Below, piece after piece: positions 8,641-17,715 of a DNA stretch of 64,000 nucleotides; position 1 is the stretch's first letter, and every line of letters begins with the position of its first letter. A model generated the notes under the pieces. The model did no database searches. It had not been told where the DNA came from and was given only the letters and a program-made list of their open reading frames with translations. The position numbers and the translations under genes were made by a program. Source of the DNA: a candidate division KSB1 bacterium (GTDB taxonomy: Bacteria; Zhuqueibacterota; Zhuqueibacteria; JANLFK01; Oleimicrobiaceae); NCBI GenBank assembly GCA_034506335.1, contig JAPDPR010000001.1, positions 1-64,000 of the forward strand. Direction: 5' to 3'.

Positions 8641-9377
8641 GCACGCCTCCTCACCACCTTGGCTGGGACCCCGCCCACGATGCTCATCTTCGGCACATTG
8701 CGGTAGACCGCAGCGCCCGCAGCTACCACGCTGCCACTGCCAATCGTCACACCATCGAGCACCACCGCCTGGGCGCCGATCCACACGTTGTCTTCAACTA
8801 CAATCCCGCCTTTAGAATAGGCCTCCTGCTGCATAATGGGGATGTCCACGCGATCGTAGCGATAGTTCCCCCCGCCAATGAGATAGCAGTAGGCAGCAAT
8901 GGGGCAATCATTCCCGATGACCACGCTGCTTGCCCCCACCGAGTGAATCACACAGGCCACGCCCAGCGACACATTGTTGCCCACGCGAATTGTCCCGTCC
9001 TTGCAGCTCAACACCGAGTACCGACCCAGAATTACATTGTCGCCAATGGTAATGCCGGCGTTACCCTCCCCCTTGGCGTCCAGAACCACAAAGTCATCCA
9101 CTACTACGTTGTCGCCCAAGTGGATCTTACTCCCGTGCCGGATCGTCACATGCTGGCCAAATATCGGGTTCCTGCCACAGCTACCCAGGAGCATGGGGTA
9201 ACACTTCTTGCGCAACCAATAGCCGAAAGCGCCTGGCACCCAGCTGGTGAGGGTGATGATCAGCTCATACTTCAACAGGTCCAGGAAGCGCGTGCTGCCC
9301 AGCGCCAGCATCTGATAACGGCGGAGCGCCGACTGCGACTCGTCTGTTATGGCGCGATGCAGCTTCTGCTTAGGCAT
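8637..9377 (-). CDS. Left-handed beta-helix acyltransferase (hexapeptide repeat O-acetyltransferase)
   Basis: 246 residues with repeated hexapeptides of the form I-G-x4 (LGDNVVVDD, IGDNVILGR, VGNNVSLGV, VEDNVWIGA, IGSGSVVAA) from about residue 75 to the end, closing with the typical VGGVPAKVVRRR of maltose/serine-type acetyltransferases. These enzymes use acetyl-CoA to modify sugars or amino acids. The N-terminal 60 residues are helical and family-specific. It lies 9 bases downstream of a methyltransferase within the polysaccharide operon, so acetylation of a glycan or sugar nucleotide is likely. Confidence 0.85.
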   Translation of the reverse strand: MPKQKLHRAITDESQSALRRYQMLALGSTRFLDLLKYELIITLTSWVPGAFGYWLRKKCYPMLLGSCGRNPIFGQHVTIRHGSKIHLGDNVVVDDFVVLDAKGEGNAGITIGDNVILGRYSVLSCKDGTIRVGNNVSLGVACVIHSVGASSVVIGNDCPIAAYCYLIGGGNYRYDRVDIPIMQQEAYSKGGIVVEDNVWIGAQAVVLDGVTIGSGSVVAAGAAVYRNVPKMSIVGGVPAKVVRRRA

Positions 9378-9386
9378 TTGACCGTC

Positions 9387-10046
9387 TCACCTCTTCACTG
9401 CCCGGATCAGCACTTCAGACGTCACCAGCTTACCATGCCGAAAAAAACCCCTCTCGCGCATCACTTCGGTGACCTCCTGAAAACCCGCAGCGCGCATGAA
9501 AGCGACGATCTCCGGTGTAGCGTAGTAGCGGACATGGTCGCGGCGAAAGCTTCGCTGCACAAAATCGTACAAAGCGATGGGCCAAAACGCCTCCCGACTG
9601 GTCTCTAACAAGAGAAACACTCCCCCAGGCCTGAGCACGCGGAGGATTTCCCGCAGCGAGGCCACAGGGTTCGGGTAATGATGGAATGAGCTGGAACAGA
9701 TGACCACGTCGAAGGAGGCATCGGCGCAAGGAAGGTGCTCAGAGTCGGCTTGCACAAAGCCGATCTTGGCACTTGTGCAAAGGCGACGGGCCTGCCTCAG
9801 CATGACGCGGGAAATATCCACCCCGCAGGCAAAAGCGCGCGGCTCCTGGCGGGCAATGGTCCGCACTGCCCAACCGGTGCCACAGCCGAGGTCCAGGAGG
9901 CGCTGCCCAGGGTGTGGTGCCGCGGCGGCAATCACCATGGACTGAAAGTGGCGAAACCAACGGCTCATCCGCCCTTGCTCGTAGTGATCGGCCCAGCTAT
10001 CGAAGTGGCGAGCCGCTGCGCGCTTCAGGGTCTGGGCCTCAGGCAT
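9387..10046 (-). CDS. Class I SAM-dependent methyltransferase (UbiE-like)
   Basis: 219 residues. Motif I LLDLGCGTGWAV (about res 46-57), acidic loop FACGVDISRVML (about 73), QADSEHLPCADASFDVVICSSSFHHYP and LRVLRPGGVFLLLE complete a Rossmann methyltransferase of the Methyltransf_11 type. The ATG overlaps the end of the epimerase gene by 8 bases and has GGAGGTG inside that gene, so the pair is coupled. The substrate is unknown; context suggests a sugar or a lipid carrier head group. Confidence 0.8.
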   Translation of the reverse strand: MPEAQTLKRAAARHFDSWADHYEQGRMSRWFRHFQSMVIAAAAPHPGQRLLDLGCGTGWAVRTIARQEPRAFACGVDISRVMLRQARRLCTSAKIGFVQADSEHLPCADASFDVVICSSSFHHYPNPVASLREILRVLRPGGVFLLLETSREAFWPIALYDFVQRSFRRDHVRYYATPEIVAFMRAAGFQEVTEVMRERGFFRHGKLVTSEVLIRAVKR

Positions 10047-11049
10047 CAGCGGGCACCTCCAACGGACGCTGGTTTCCTACAGCCACCCGCATAGCCTCCA
10101 CCGTGGCCTTTACCCCTTCGTGGAATGTGTACTTGGGCGCAAAGCCCAGGACCTGGCGCGCCTTGCTGATGTCGAAGGCATTGTTGGTGGTGAAGAATTC
10201 CAGGCTGCGCCGCGAAAAAGGGGGCTCGCGATGAAGCGCTTTACCCGCCGCTTCTGCCAAGGAAGCCACCGCGTGCATCGGGGCCAGAGGGAGGCGTAGC
10301 TTGGGTTCAGGCACCCTCAGCACCTCGCACATGGCCGCCAGAAGCTCCGAGGTGGTAAGGGCCTGTTCATCCGCCACGATGAAGACCTCCCCCACGGCCT
10401 GGGCATTATGCGCTGCCAGTTCAAAGGCATCAAGCATGTCCTCGATGTAAACCGGGTGGCGAAGGTTGCGGCATGGGCCGAACTTGACAAAGCGCCCTTT
10501 GCCAAGCATGCGCAGGAGGCGCTCTGTGCGCCGACACCGCAGCCCGTACACCCAGGCCGGCCGCAGCACCACCACGGGCAGACCGTGATCACGGCCAAAT
10601 TGCAGGGCCGCGCGCTCGCCCGCCAGCTTGGTCTCGCCGTAAATCGATTGCGGACGGCACTCAGTCTCCTCCGTAGCCGGCGGTCGTTCAATGTGTCCGT
10701 ACACCCCCACGGTGCTGGTGTGGACAAAACGCTCCACCCCAGCGTCGCGGCTCCATTCCAACAACCGCTGCAGGCCATGGACGTTCACGGCCCAGTACTC
10801 GCTGTCGGGCAGGTGGCTTTGCAAGTGCGCGCTGGCCAAGTGAAACACAACATCGCAGCCAGACAGGGACCGCCGCATCAATGTTTCGTCGCGGAAATCC
10901 CCGGTGACCGCCTCCACACTCCCGTCAAACTCCGCCAGCTCCGGCGGAAAATGCAGGTCCAGCGCAACAACCTGGTGGCCTTTCTCAGCCAACCGCTCCA
11001 CCAGATGACTGCCGATAAAACCTCCCGCTCCTGTGACCAGTGCCTTCAT
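10039..11049 (-). CDS. NAD(P)-dependent sugar epimerase/dehydratase (extended SDR)
   Basis: 336 residues from the ATG at 11049, chosen because GAGGTG lies 5 bases upstream and the Rossmann start MKALVTGAGGFIGSHL follows directly; a longer frame exists but is not conserved-looking. The glycine motif GAGGFIG (res 7-13), the catalytic Tyr-x3-Lys in IYGETKLAGER and HTSTVGVYG are those of extended short-chain dehydrogenases acting on nucleotide sugars. Precise specificity (4-epimerase, dehydratase or reductase) cannot be read. It is in the middle of the sugar-modification operon. Confidence 0.8.
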   Translation of the reverse strand: MKALVTGAGGFIGSHLVERLAEKGHQVVALDLHFPPELAEFDGSVEAVTGDFRDETLMRRSLSGCDVVFHLASAHLQSHLPDSEYWAVNVHGLQRLLEWSRDAGVERFVHTSTVGVYGHIERPPATEETECRPQSIYGETKLAGERAALQFGRDHGLPVVVLRPAWVYGLRCRRTERLLRMLGKGRFVKFGPCRNLRHPVYIEDMLDAFELAAHNAQAVGEVFIVADEQALTTSELLAAMCEVLRVPEPKLRLPLAPMHAVASLAEAAGKALHREPPFSRRSLEFFTTNNAFDISKARQVLGFAPKYTFHEGVKATVEAMRVAVGNQRPLEVPADA

Positions 11050-11059
11050 CGTCACCTCA

Positions 11060-11863
11060 TTAACCTTGTACTTTCGGCTTGACCGCCCGCACCGCCACTG
11101 CATAATGCCCGCCCCAGAACAGCACGTGGTCAAGACGCGATATCAACCATAGCACCGGGTAGGCAAGACTGTACAGCTTGTAAGACAGACCGTGGGTCTT
11201 GAGCTCCTCCTGCGACGTGGGGGCGATCACGCCGTCCGGAACCTCCGATTTCTTCATCTTCAACACGTACGTCGCGTTGATCAGCAGCTCCAGCGACTCC
11301 ATGAAAAAGCGCGAGTAACCCGCATGCTTCTCCACCACGAACCCCACTTGGCTTACGACTGCGGCCAACTCATCCGCGGTGTAACCAGGGCGCACGTGGC
11401 CATACTTGTCCGGGGTCATGCCTATGAACTTCTTGACCTTGTTGACCAAGAGCCGGCCGTCACCATTCGGCACGGTGACAATCGCCGTACCGCCCGGTTT
11501 GGTGACCCGATAGAGCTCGGCAAGAAAAGGGCCCTCTTGCTGGAGGTGTTCCAGGCAATCAATGGACACCACCACATCGAACGTATCGTCGGGAAAGGCG
11601 AAGTGGCGCTCGTCCAAGTGGAGGACTCGGGCGTGGAGAAGACTCATCATCACCGGCAAGTTCCTCCCCTCCAGGTCTGCCGATGTCCACCGCCCACCAC
11701 GGGCGCGGAAGTAGTAGTTCAGCGATCCCGTGTTGTCCCCGCAGGTCACGTCCAGACAGCGCTGGTTGTCAAGCTCAGGAAGCATGCTGATGAGCGTACG
11801 CATCTTGGCGCGCTTTTTCAGCGAGCGCCGGAACATCTGCAACTGCCAGGCATCATTCTGCAT
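11060..11863 (-). CDS. Class I SAM-dependent methyltransferase
   Basis: About 267 residues from an ATG at 11863 with AGGAG six bases upstream; a GTG at 11893 is an alternative. Motif I is the somewhat unusual RCLDVTCGDNTG, with an acidic TSADLEGR after strand 2, VVVSIDCLEHL (motif II/III) and VTKPGGTAIVTVPNGDG. A C-terminal hydrophobic stretch (YSLAYPVLWLISRLDHVLFWG) may touch the membrane. It precedes the epimerase by 10 bases. It is probably involved in methylating a lipid-linked sugar or polyprenyl intermediate; this is inference from context. Confidence 0.75.
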   Translation of the reverse strand: MQNDAWQLQMFRRSLKKRAKMRTLISMLPELDNQRCLDVTCGDNTGSLNYYFRARGGRWTSADLEGRNLPVMMSLLHARVLHLDERHFAFPDDTFDVVVSIDCLEHLQQEGPFLAELYRVTKPGGTAIVTVPNGDGRLLVNKVKKFIGMTPDKYGHVRPGYTADELAAVVSQVGFVVEKHAGYSRFFMESLELLINATYVLKMKKSEVPDGVIAPTSQEELKTHGLSYKLYSLAYPVLWLISRLDHVLFWGGHYAVAVRAVKPKVQG

Positions 11864-12122
11864 CTTCTTCTCCTGCCACGAGAGCTCCCGCACACATGTT
11901 GGAGTTCACATTCTTCTTACGGCACAACCGGCACTTTTCCGGAAACCTCCAATCACATCGCGAAACAATGGGGGGGCGCCGTCCTCCGCCCTCACGTGAG
12001 CCGAACCGTGCTCCCTCTGGTGAGGAGAGGTACGCCGCCGGAAACAATCGTCGGCGCCCACCCTGGCCCATTGACGAGAGGCCCAGAATCCTCAGCGCGG
12101 GTCTCCGTCGGATGGACCACCC

Positions 12123-12902
12123 TCATTTTCGGGCGAAGGCCATGATGTGCCACCCAGACCAGCGAATCAACGGCTTGGGGAGCACGGAGAAGGCGGGCAC
12201 GAAAAGCCAGTTGTACAGAAGGCCCTTCACACCGCCGTGCAAGCGCGTCCTGACCGGAAAACGCTCGCACACCAGACGCACCTGTCGAAAGCCCTCCAAG
12301 AGCTTGCGGAACTCGCCTGCACTGAACACCCGCAACACCGGGGCATCCTCGTGTTCCAGCGCCACGTGCATCACCTTGGACAGAAGGCGCAGCCAGGAGT
12401 GACGATTGTACACCATCATGATGGCCTCCCCTCCTGGCTTCAGGACACGGTATATTTCCCGGATCATCTTTCCCGCATCGGCCGTGTACTGCAGCACACC
12501 GTGGGCATAGACCACATCGAAGCTATTGTCGGCAAAGTCCATTGCCTCGCCGTTCATGACGAGAAACTCGCCGGAGAGGCCCCGGAGCGCGAAATTCTGT
12601 TTCGTCAGGGCAATAGATTGCTCGGCCAAATCAATGCCGGTGACGATGGCGCCACCCCTTGCAAAGCGTACGAGGTCCACTCCTGCCCCACAGCCCACCT
12701 CCAGCAGCCGTTTGCCGGCAAAGCCACTGAAGTCAACCAATCGTGGCAGATAGCGGAGCTTGTCAAACCGGTATTCGTCAAGATCTTCAAAGAAGCCTAG
12801 TGTTCCCACCTCGTGCCGCACCACCTCCAAGTCGTGGATGTGGCTGTTCCAGTACTGGCGAATCTCCTCAATCAGGGTTGAGGGTGAGGCGGCGAGTGTC
12901 AT
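12123..12902 (-). CDS. Class I SAM-dependent methyltransferase
   Basis: 259 residues; ATG with GGAGGGC 4 bases upstream, overlapping the asnB stop by 4 bases. Motif I LLEVGCGAGVDLV, acidic TGIDLAEQ, MDFADNSFDVVYAHGVLQYT and RVLKPGGEAIMMVYN mark a Methyltransf_11 enzyme. The C-terminal 80 residues (RHSWLRLLSKVMHVALEHED onward) are typical of a group of methyltransferases encoded beside asparagine synthase-like genes in surface polysaccharide loci. About 260 bases downstream of its stop contain no supported gene. Confidence 0.78.
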   Translation of the reverse strand: MTLAASPSTLIEEIRQYWNSHIHDLEVVRHEVGTLGFFEDLDEYRFDKLRYLPRLVDFSGFAGKRLLEVGCGAGVDLVRFARGGAIVTGIDLAEQSIALTKQNFALRGLSGEFLVMNGEAMDFADNSFDVVYAHGVLQYTADAGKMIREIYRVLKPGGEAIMMVYNRHSWLRLLSKVMHVALEHEDAPVLRVFSAGEFRKLLEGFRQVRLVCERFPVRTRLHGGVKGLLYNWLFVPAFSVLPKPLIRWSGWHIMAFARK

Positions 12903-14797
12903 GCTGCCCTCCGCATGTACAAGTCATACCACTTCTGAAACACCATGAGGGCCCAGAGCTGATGACTGTGATTTGCCTTTCCGGCCAGATGCTCCTTGAT
13001 AAGCGACTCGACATAGCGATCCTCGAAGTACCCCTGGGCGCGCAAACGTTCGGGCGAAAGGAGATCCAACATCATGGGGCGCAACTCCGCCCGCAGCCAG
13101 TTCTTGATGGGGATGCTGAAGCCTTCCTTACCCCTTGTCAGAATCTTTTCCGGCAGGATGCCCCGCATGGCCCTCTTGAGAATGTATTTGGTCTGTCCAT
13201 TGCGGAGGCGCAGCCAGCTTGGCATGCGGCCCACTAGCTCCACCAGCCGGTAATCCAGGAATGGCACCCTGGCCTCCAGAGAGACAGCCATGCTCATGCG
13301 GTCCACTTTGACCAGAATGTCATCGGCCAGGTAGGTCTTGATATCCACATATTGCTGCTGGCTCAACGGGTCAGCGCCCCGGGCCTGCTCAAAGTAGGCC
13401 TCAATGAACTCATATGGGTTGGTTCCCGCCAGGGCCTCTTGCAGTGGGGGCGTGTACAGGGCCTGCCTTTGCGCCTGGGACAGAAAGATCATCCAGCGCA
13501 CGTGCTGCAGATGCTCAGGCAGAGCCATGCCCTGCACGAACCTCGTGGTGCGGTTGATCAGGCCCTTTTTCTTCTCGGTGGGGGGAAGGCGCCGAGCCAG
13601 GGGCTCGATGACCCCCTGACGCAGCACACGCGGCAGGTGGAGGTAAGAGCGAGCCAGGCGGTCAGCCAAGTATGTGTCGTATCCGGCCAGAAGCTCGTCC
13701 CCGCCATCCCCGGACAACGCAACGGTCACGTACTGGCGCGTCATCTTCGAGACCATGTACGTGGGAAAAATGGAAAAGTCACCCAACGGCTCGTCCAGGT
13801 GGGCGATGAGGGTTTCGGTCAGTGAGACCGCGTCCGGGGTAATGATCTCCTCGTGGTGCTCGGTGCCGAAGGCGTGCGCCACAGTACGAGCATAGTCCAA
13901 CTCGTTGTAGCTGGCCTCGCTGAAGCCGATGGAAAAGGTCTTGACCGGCCGGTCCATGGACCGGCTCATCATGGCCACCACGGAGCTGGAATCAAGCCCG
14001 CCACTCAGGAAGGCACCCAGGGGCACGTCGCTCATGAGGCGCATTTGCACTGCGTCACCAAGGAGTGACACCAGCTCTTCGCCCCATTGCTCTTCAGACT
14101 TGATGACCGGCTCCCCAGTACCGAATGCGAGGTGCCAATACTCGCGCACACGAGCCTGACCGTCCTGAAGCAGCAGCGTGTGCGCCTGGGGGAGTTTTGC
14201 CACGCCGCGGAATATGGACAAGGGTGCCGGGATGTACTCGAAGGTCAGGAAGGTGTCCAACGCGCGCACGTCCAGCTCCCTCGGCATGTCCTCCACTTGG
14301 AGTAGCGACTTGAGCTCGGAGCCGAACACCAACCTTTGGCCGTCAAAGGCATAGTAGAGCGGCTTAATGCCCAGCCGATCGCGCGCCAACAACAGCCTCC
14401 TGGACCGCGCATCGTAGAGGGCAAAGGCGAACATGCCGTTGAAATATTCCGGGCAGCGCTCGCCATACTCTTCGTAGGCGTGCGCAATAACCTCGGTGTC
14501 GGCTTTGGTGCGAAAGCGATGCCCCTTGGCTTCCAACTCGCGGCGCAGCGAAAGGTGGTTGTAGATTTCGCCGTTATACACCACCCACACGGTGCCATCT
14601 TCATTGCTGATGGGCTGCTTGCCCGTGACCAAGTCGATGATGCTTAGCCGGCGCATCCCCAGACCCACACCCTCGGCAAGAAAGAAGCCGTCATCGTCGG
14701 GCCCGCGGTGCACGATGACCTGCGCCATGCGCCGCAAGAGATGGGGGTCCACCTTTCTCGCCCCGTCAACGTAGTAGATGCCGCAGATGCCGCACAT
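12899..14797 (-). CDS. asnB: Glutamine-dependent asparagine synthase (AsnB-type amidotransferase)
   Basis: 632 residues from the ATG at 14797, which makes Cys2 (MCGICGIYY) the N-terminal nucleophile of the class II glutaminase domain after Met removal. The glutaminase half has RRLSIIDL, NGEIYNH and the RTKADTEVI loop. The synthase half has the PP-loop SGGLDSS near residue 255 and SGDGGDELLAGYDTY. Length and domains match AsnB. In O-antigen and exopolysaccharide clusters such paralogues often amidate a uronic acid or an amino-sugar rather than serve asparagine supply. That role is plausible here because Ugd and a uronate epimerase lie upstream. Confidence 0.88.
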   Translation of the reverse strand: MCGICGIYYVDGARKVDPHLLRRMAQVIVHRGPDDDGFFLAEGVGLGMRRLSIIDLVTGKQPISNEDGTVWVVYNGEIYNHLSLRRELEAKGHRFRTKADTEVIAHAYEEYGERCPEYFNGMFAFALYDARSRRLLLARDRLGIKPLYYAFDGQRLVFGSELKSLLQVEDMPRELDVRALDTFLTFEYIPAPLSIFRGVAKLPQAHTLLLQDGQARVREYWHLAFGTGEPVIKSEEQWGEELVSLLGDAVQMRLMSDVPLGAFLSGGLDSSSVVAMMSRSMDRPVKTFSIGFSEASYNELDYARTVAHAFGTEHHEEIITPDAVSLTETLIAHLDEPLGDFSIFPTYMVSKMTRQYVTVALSGDGGDELLAGYDTYLADRLARSYLHLPRVLRQGVIEPLARRLPPTEKKKGLINRTTRFVQGMALPEHLQHVRWMIFLSQAQRQALYTPPLQEALAGTNPYEFIEAYFEQARGADPLSQQQYVDIKTYLADDILVKVDRMSMAVSLEARVPFLDYRLVELVGRMPSWLRLRNGQTKYILKRAMRGILPEKILTRGKEGFSIPIKNWLRAELRPMMLDLLSPERLRAQGYFEDRYVESLIKEHLAGKANHSHQLWALMVFQKWYDLYMRRAA

Positions 14798-14843
14798 CAA
14801 GTAAACCTTTGTCCAAGAATGGTTGTAGCCCTCCTGCCCACAC

Positions 14844-14876
14844 AAAAGGCACGGAGCCAGCCCTCCACCCCGTGCC
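14844..14876 (-). terminator. Rho-independent terminator downstream of ugd
   Basis: On the minus strand a perfect 7-bp stem GGCACGG/CCGTGCC (arms 14870-14876 and 14848-14854) with a 15-base loop is followed by TTTTGTGT. It lies 33 bases after the ugd stop and would separate the export/initiation genes from asnB and the modification genes, perhaps only partly, because no strong promoter is visible before asnB. Confidence 0.6.
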
Positions 14877-14908
14877 CTGCGCAGCAGACGGATTGGCCAC
14901 GGGAGTCT

Positions 14909-16207
14909 TCAGCGCCCCACAGCAACGTACTCGAACCCTTTCTCCCGCATCTTGTCCGGCTCGTAGATGTTGCGCAGGTCGATGACCACTGGCTTGCGCA
15001 ACAACTTTTTCAGCCGATCCAGGTCCAGGCTGCGGAACTGGTTCCATTCGGTGAGGAAAACAAGCGCGTCCGCGTCCTTGGGCACTTCGTAGGTATCTTT
15101 GCAATAGTGCACATCTGGGAGGATTTTCTTGGCTTCCTCCATAGCCGCAGGGTCGTACGCCTTCACCTTCGCACCGCCTTGCAGCAGCGCATTGATGATG
15201 GTGATCGATGGGGCCTCGCGCATGTCATCGGTATTAGGTTTAAAGGAGAGGCCGAGCACCCCGATCACTTTCCCTTGCAGATCACCGACTGCATTCTTGA
15301 TCTTGTCGATCATTATTTGTCGCTGCCGCTCGTTGACCTCAATGGTGGCCTTGACGATGCGGAGGTCGCAGCCCACCTTTTCAGCAACCTGCACTAGTGC
15401 GCGAGTGTCCTTCGGGAAACACGACCCCCCAAAGCCGGGGCCTGGATGCAAGAACTTGCGGCCGATCCGGTTGTCCAATCCCATCCCCTTGGCCACGTGG
15501 TGCACATCTGCTCCCACCCGCTCACACACCATCGCGATCTCGTTTATGAAGGAGATCTTGGTCGCAAGAAAGGCGTTGGAGGCATACTTGATGAGCTCCG
15601 CACTGGCCAAGTTGGTGATCACAAAGGGGGTCTCGATCAGGTAGAGAGGCGAGTAGAGGTCCTTCATGATGGCGATAGCCTCGCTGTCCTCGCCGCCGAT
15701 GACCACCCGGTCCGGCCGCATGAAGTCATCAATAGCCGAACCCTCCCGCAGGAATTCCGGGTTGGAAACCACGCTGAACTTGACCTTGTGCGTCTGGTGT
15801 TTTTCGATAATCTCTTTGACCCACTTGCCTGCACCTACCGGTACCGTGCTCTTGTTGACTATCACCTTGTAGTCATTCATGTAGCGGGCAATCTCTTTTG
15901 CCACCTCGGCCACGTGCTGCAAGTCGGCTGAACCGTCCTCTTTCGGGGGAGTGCCCACAGCGATAAAAATGACCAGGGAGCGTTCGGTTGCCGGCTTCAG
16001 ATCGGTGTCAAAGTGCAGGCGTCCCTCGCGCACGTTCTTGGCCACCAGGTCGTCTAACCCTGGCTCATAAATGGGGATGATCCCCTTCTTGAGCTTCTCG
16101 ATCTTGCCATGGTCTTTGTCCACGCAGACCACATCATTGCCCAACTCGGCCAGGCAGGTGCCCGTCACCAGCCCCACGTATCCGGTTCCCACCACACAGA
16201 TGTTCAT
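14909..16207 (-). CDS. ugd: UDP-glucose 6-dehydrogenase
   Basis: 432 residues, ATG with AGGAGGAGGC upstream. The N-terminal NAD domain begins MNICVVGTGYVGLVTG; the catalytic Cys is in GFGGSCFPKDT (about res 255-265) and the C-terminal UDP-binding domain has LGLSFKPNTDDMREAPS. The enzyme oxidises UDP-glucose twice to UDP-glucuronate in the cytoplasm. With the downstream-type epimerase at 17716-18672 this supplies uronic acid donors for an acidic polysaccharide. The terminator at 14844-14876 follows it. Confidence 0.95.
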   Translation of the reverse strand: MNICVVGTGYVGLVTGTCLAELGNDVVCVDKDHGKIEKLKKGIIPIYEPGLDDLVAKNVREGRLHFDTDLKPATERSLVIFIAVGTPPKEDGSADLQHVAEVAKEIARYMNDYKVIVNKSTVPVGAGKWVKEIIEKHQTHKVKFSVVSNPEFLREGSAIDDFMRPDRVVIGGEDSEAIAIMKDLYSPLYLIETPFVITNLASAELIKYASNAFLATKISFINEIAMVCERVGADVHHVAKGMGLDNRIGRKFLHPGPGFGGSCFPKDTRALVQVAEKVGCDLRIVKATIEVNERQRQIMIDKIKNAVGDLQGKVIGVLGLSFKPNTDDMREAPSITIINALLQGGAKVKAYDPAAMEEAKKILPDVHYCKDTYEVPKDADALVFLTEWNQFRSLDLDRLKKLLRKPVVIDLRNIYEPDKMREKGFEYVAVGR

Positions 16208-16251
16208 GCGCCTCCTCCTTACCCTGTCAACCTGTCCCTACTGTATCCTTC

Positions 16252-17709
16252 TCATGACGCGCCGTAGCCAAAGAGCACCACAAAGATGGTCTTCAACAGG
16301 ATTTTCACATCTAACCACAAGGACCAGTTGTCAATGTACTCCATGTCCATTTCCATCCAGCGTTCGAAGGAGATCTTGTTGCGTCCGCTCACTTGCCAGA
16401 TGCAGGTGATGCCCGGCTTGAGCGACAGCCTGCGCCGTTGCCACACCTCATACATCTCCACCTCCACTGGCAAGGGCGGTCGCGGCCCCACAATGCTCAT
16501 GTCCCCCTTCAGCACGTTGAAAAACTGCGGCAACTCATCGATGCTGGTCTTGCGCAGAATCCGACCCACTGGCGTTACGCGCGGGTCCTTCCTGATCTTA
16601 AAGACCGGGCCGTCCATCTCGTTCATCTTCTCTATCTCGCGGCGCTTCATCTCCGCCCCGACAATCATGGTGCGGAACTTGTACAACGTGAACTTGCGCC
16701 CGTTCAACCCACACCGGGTCTGCTTGAAGAGCACCGGCCCTTTCGAGGTCAACTTTATCGCCAAAGCAGTGGCGGCCATCAGCGGTGCAAAAAGGATAAT
16801 GAAGAAGATGGACAAGACTATGTCCATGGTACGCTTGACGAAAAGCTCCCACTGGCGTGCCCTGAAGGTCTCGAACTCCAACAGCGGGAACCCACTGAAG
16901 TCTGTTTGGCGAGTGCGGGCGATGTGCAGGTCGTAAAGGTCCAGACTGATGGCGGTGGAGATTCCTTCCTTCTCGCAGGCGAGGATGGCCTCGTCGATGC
17001 GATGGAGCCATAGCCTAGGTACCACAAAGATCACCCGGTCAATGACCTTCCGATGAATGATGAACGGGATGTCCTGAATCCGCCCCAGCACCCGGTACCC
17101 CTCCACTTCCTTGCCATACATCCCGTGTTCATCATCGATAAGACCCACAATGCGCAGCCCCCAGTTGGCATGGTTTTTCACCGCACGGATGAATTCCCTT
17201 GCCCTCTTGCCCGTCCCTACAATCAGCAAGTTGACCTGGTTGTAGCCGCGCATGTGGATGTAATCGAGGAAGGAGAGGAAAAGCCTCTTTTCCACCAGCA
17301 GCATGAGGGTAGCGGTGAAGGTGAAGACGGCGATAAAGAAGCGACTGGTGAGCTGCGCCTGAAGGGCAAACACCACACTGCCTGCAGCAATCCCGGCCAG
17401 AAGGCTCCCTCTAATGATAATCGACGCCAGCTGGCCAAAGGTCTTGAGCCGGAACTCAGTGTACAGGCCCAAGAACCCCATCAATATCACCCACAGAGGG
17501 GGAAAGATGACAGGCATCCACATATTCCCGCGCGTGAAAACAAGGAGCCCCTGTAATGTTGGCCCTCGGCTGTAGGCCTTGATGGAGAGCTCAATAAGCT
17601 GGCGCAGCCATTCGTCGAGGAAATAGGCAATGACAAACGAGAGCACCACCACCAGGAGGTCCAACACCCTCGCCACACCGCGCAGGAATATTTCCTTTTC
17701 CTCTACCAT
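16252..17709 (-). CDS. Exopolysaccharide initiating sugar-phosphate transferase (polyprenyl glycosylphosphotransferase)
   Basis: 485 residues. Four or five N-terminal membrane helices (res 10-130), a central nucleotide-binding-like domain (LLIVGTGKRAREFI, res about 160) and the C-terminal bacterial sugar transferase domain PF02397: KRTMDIVLSIFFIILFAP, GPVLFKQTRCG, LYKFRTM, DELPQFFNVLKGDMS, GPRPPLPVE. This is the WbaP/CpsE architecture: it transfers hexose-1-phosphate from a UDP-sugar to undecaprenyl phosphate to begin a repeat unit. It lies between the epimerase (6 bases away) and ugd. Confidence 0.92.
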   Translation of the reverse strand: MVEEKEIFLRGVARVLDLLVVVLSFVIAYFLDEWLRQLIELSIKAYSRGPTLQGLLVFTRGNMWMPVIFPPLWVILMGFLGLYTEFRLKTFGQLASIIIRGSLLAGIAAGSVVFALQAQLTSRFFIAVFTFTATLMLLVEKRLFLSFLDYIHMRGYNQVNLLIVGTGKRAREFIRAVKNHANWGLRIVGLIDDEHGMYGKEVEGYRVLGRIQDIPFIIHRKVIDRVIFVVPRLWLHRIDEAILACEKEGISTAISLDLYDLHIARTRQTDFSGFPLLEFETFRARQWELFVKRTMDIVLSIFFIILFAPLMAATALAIKLTSKGPVLFKQTRCGLNGRKFTLYKFRTMIVGAEMKRREIEKMNEMDGPVFKIRKDPRVTPVGRILRKTSIDELPQFFNVLKGDMSIVGPRPPLPVEVEMYEVWQRRRLSLKPGITCIWQVSGRNKISFERWMEMDMEYIDNWSLWLDVKILLKTIFVVLFGYGAS

Positions 17710-17715
17710 CGACTT

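Noticed and set aside
11864-12122. Possible small gene or RNA between two methyltransferase genes
   Set aside because: The 259 bases show no promoter, terminator or conserved coding pattern that could be supported by eye.
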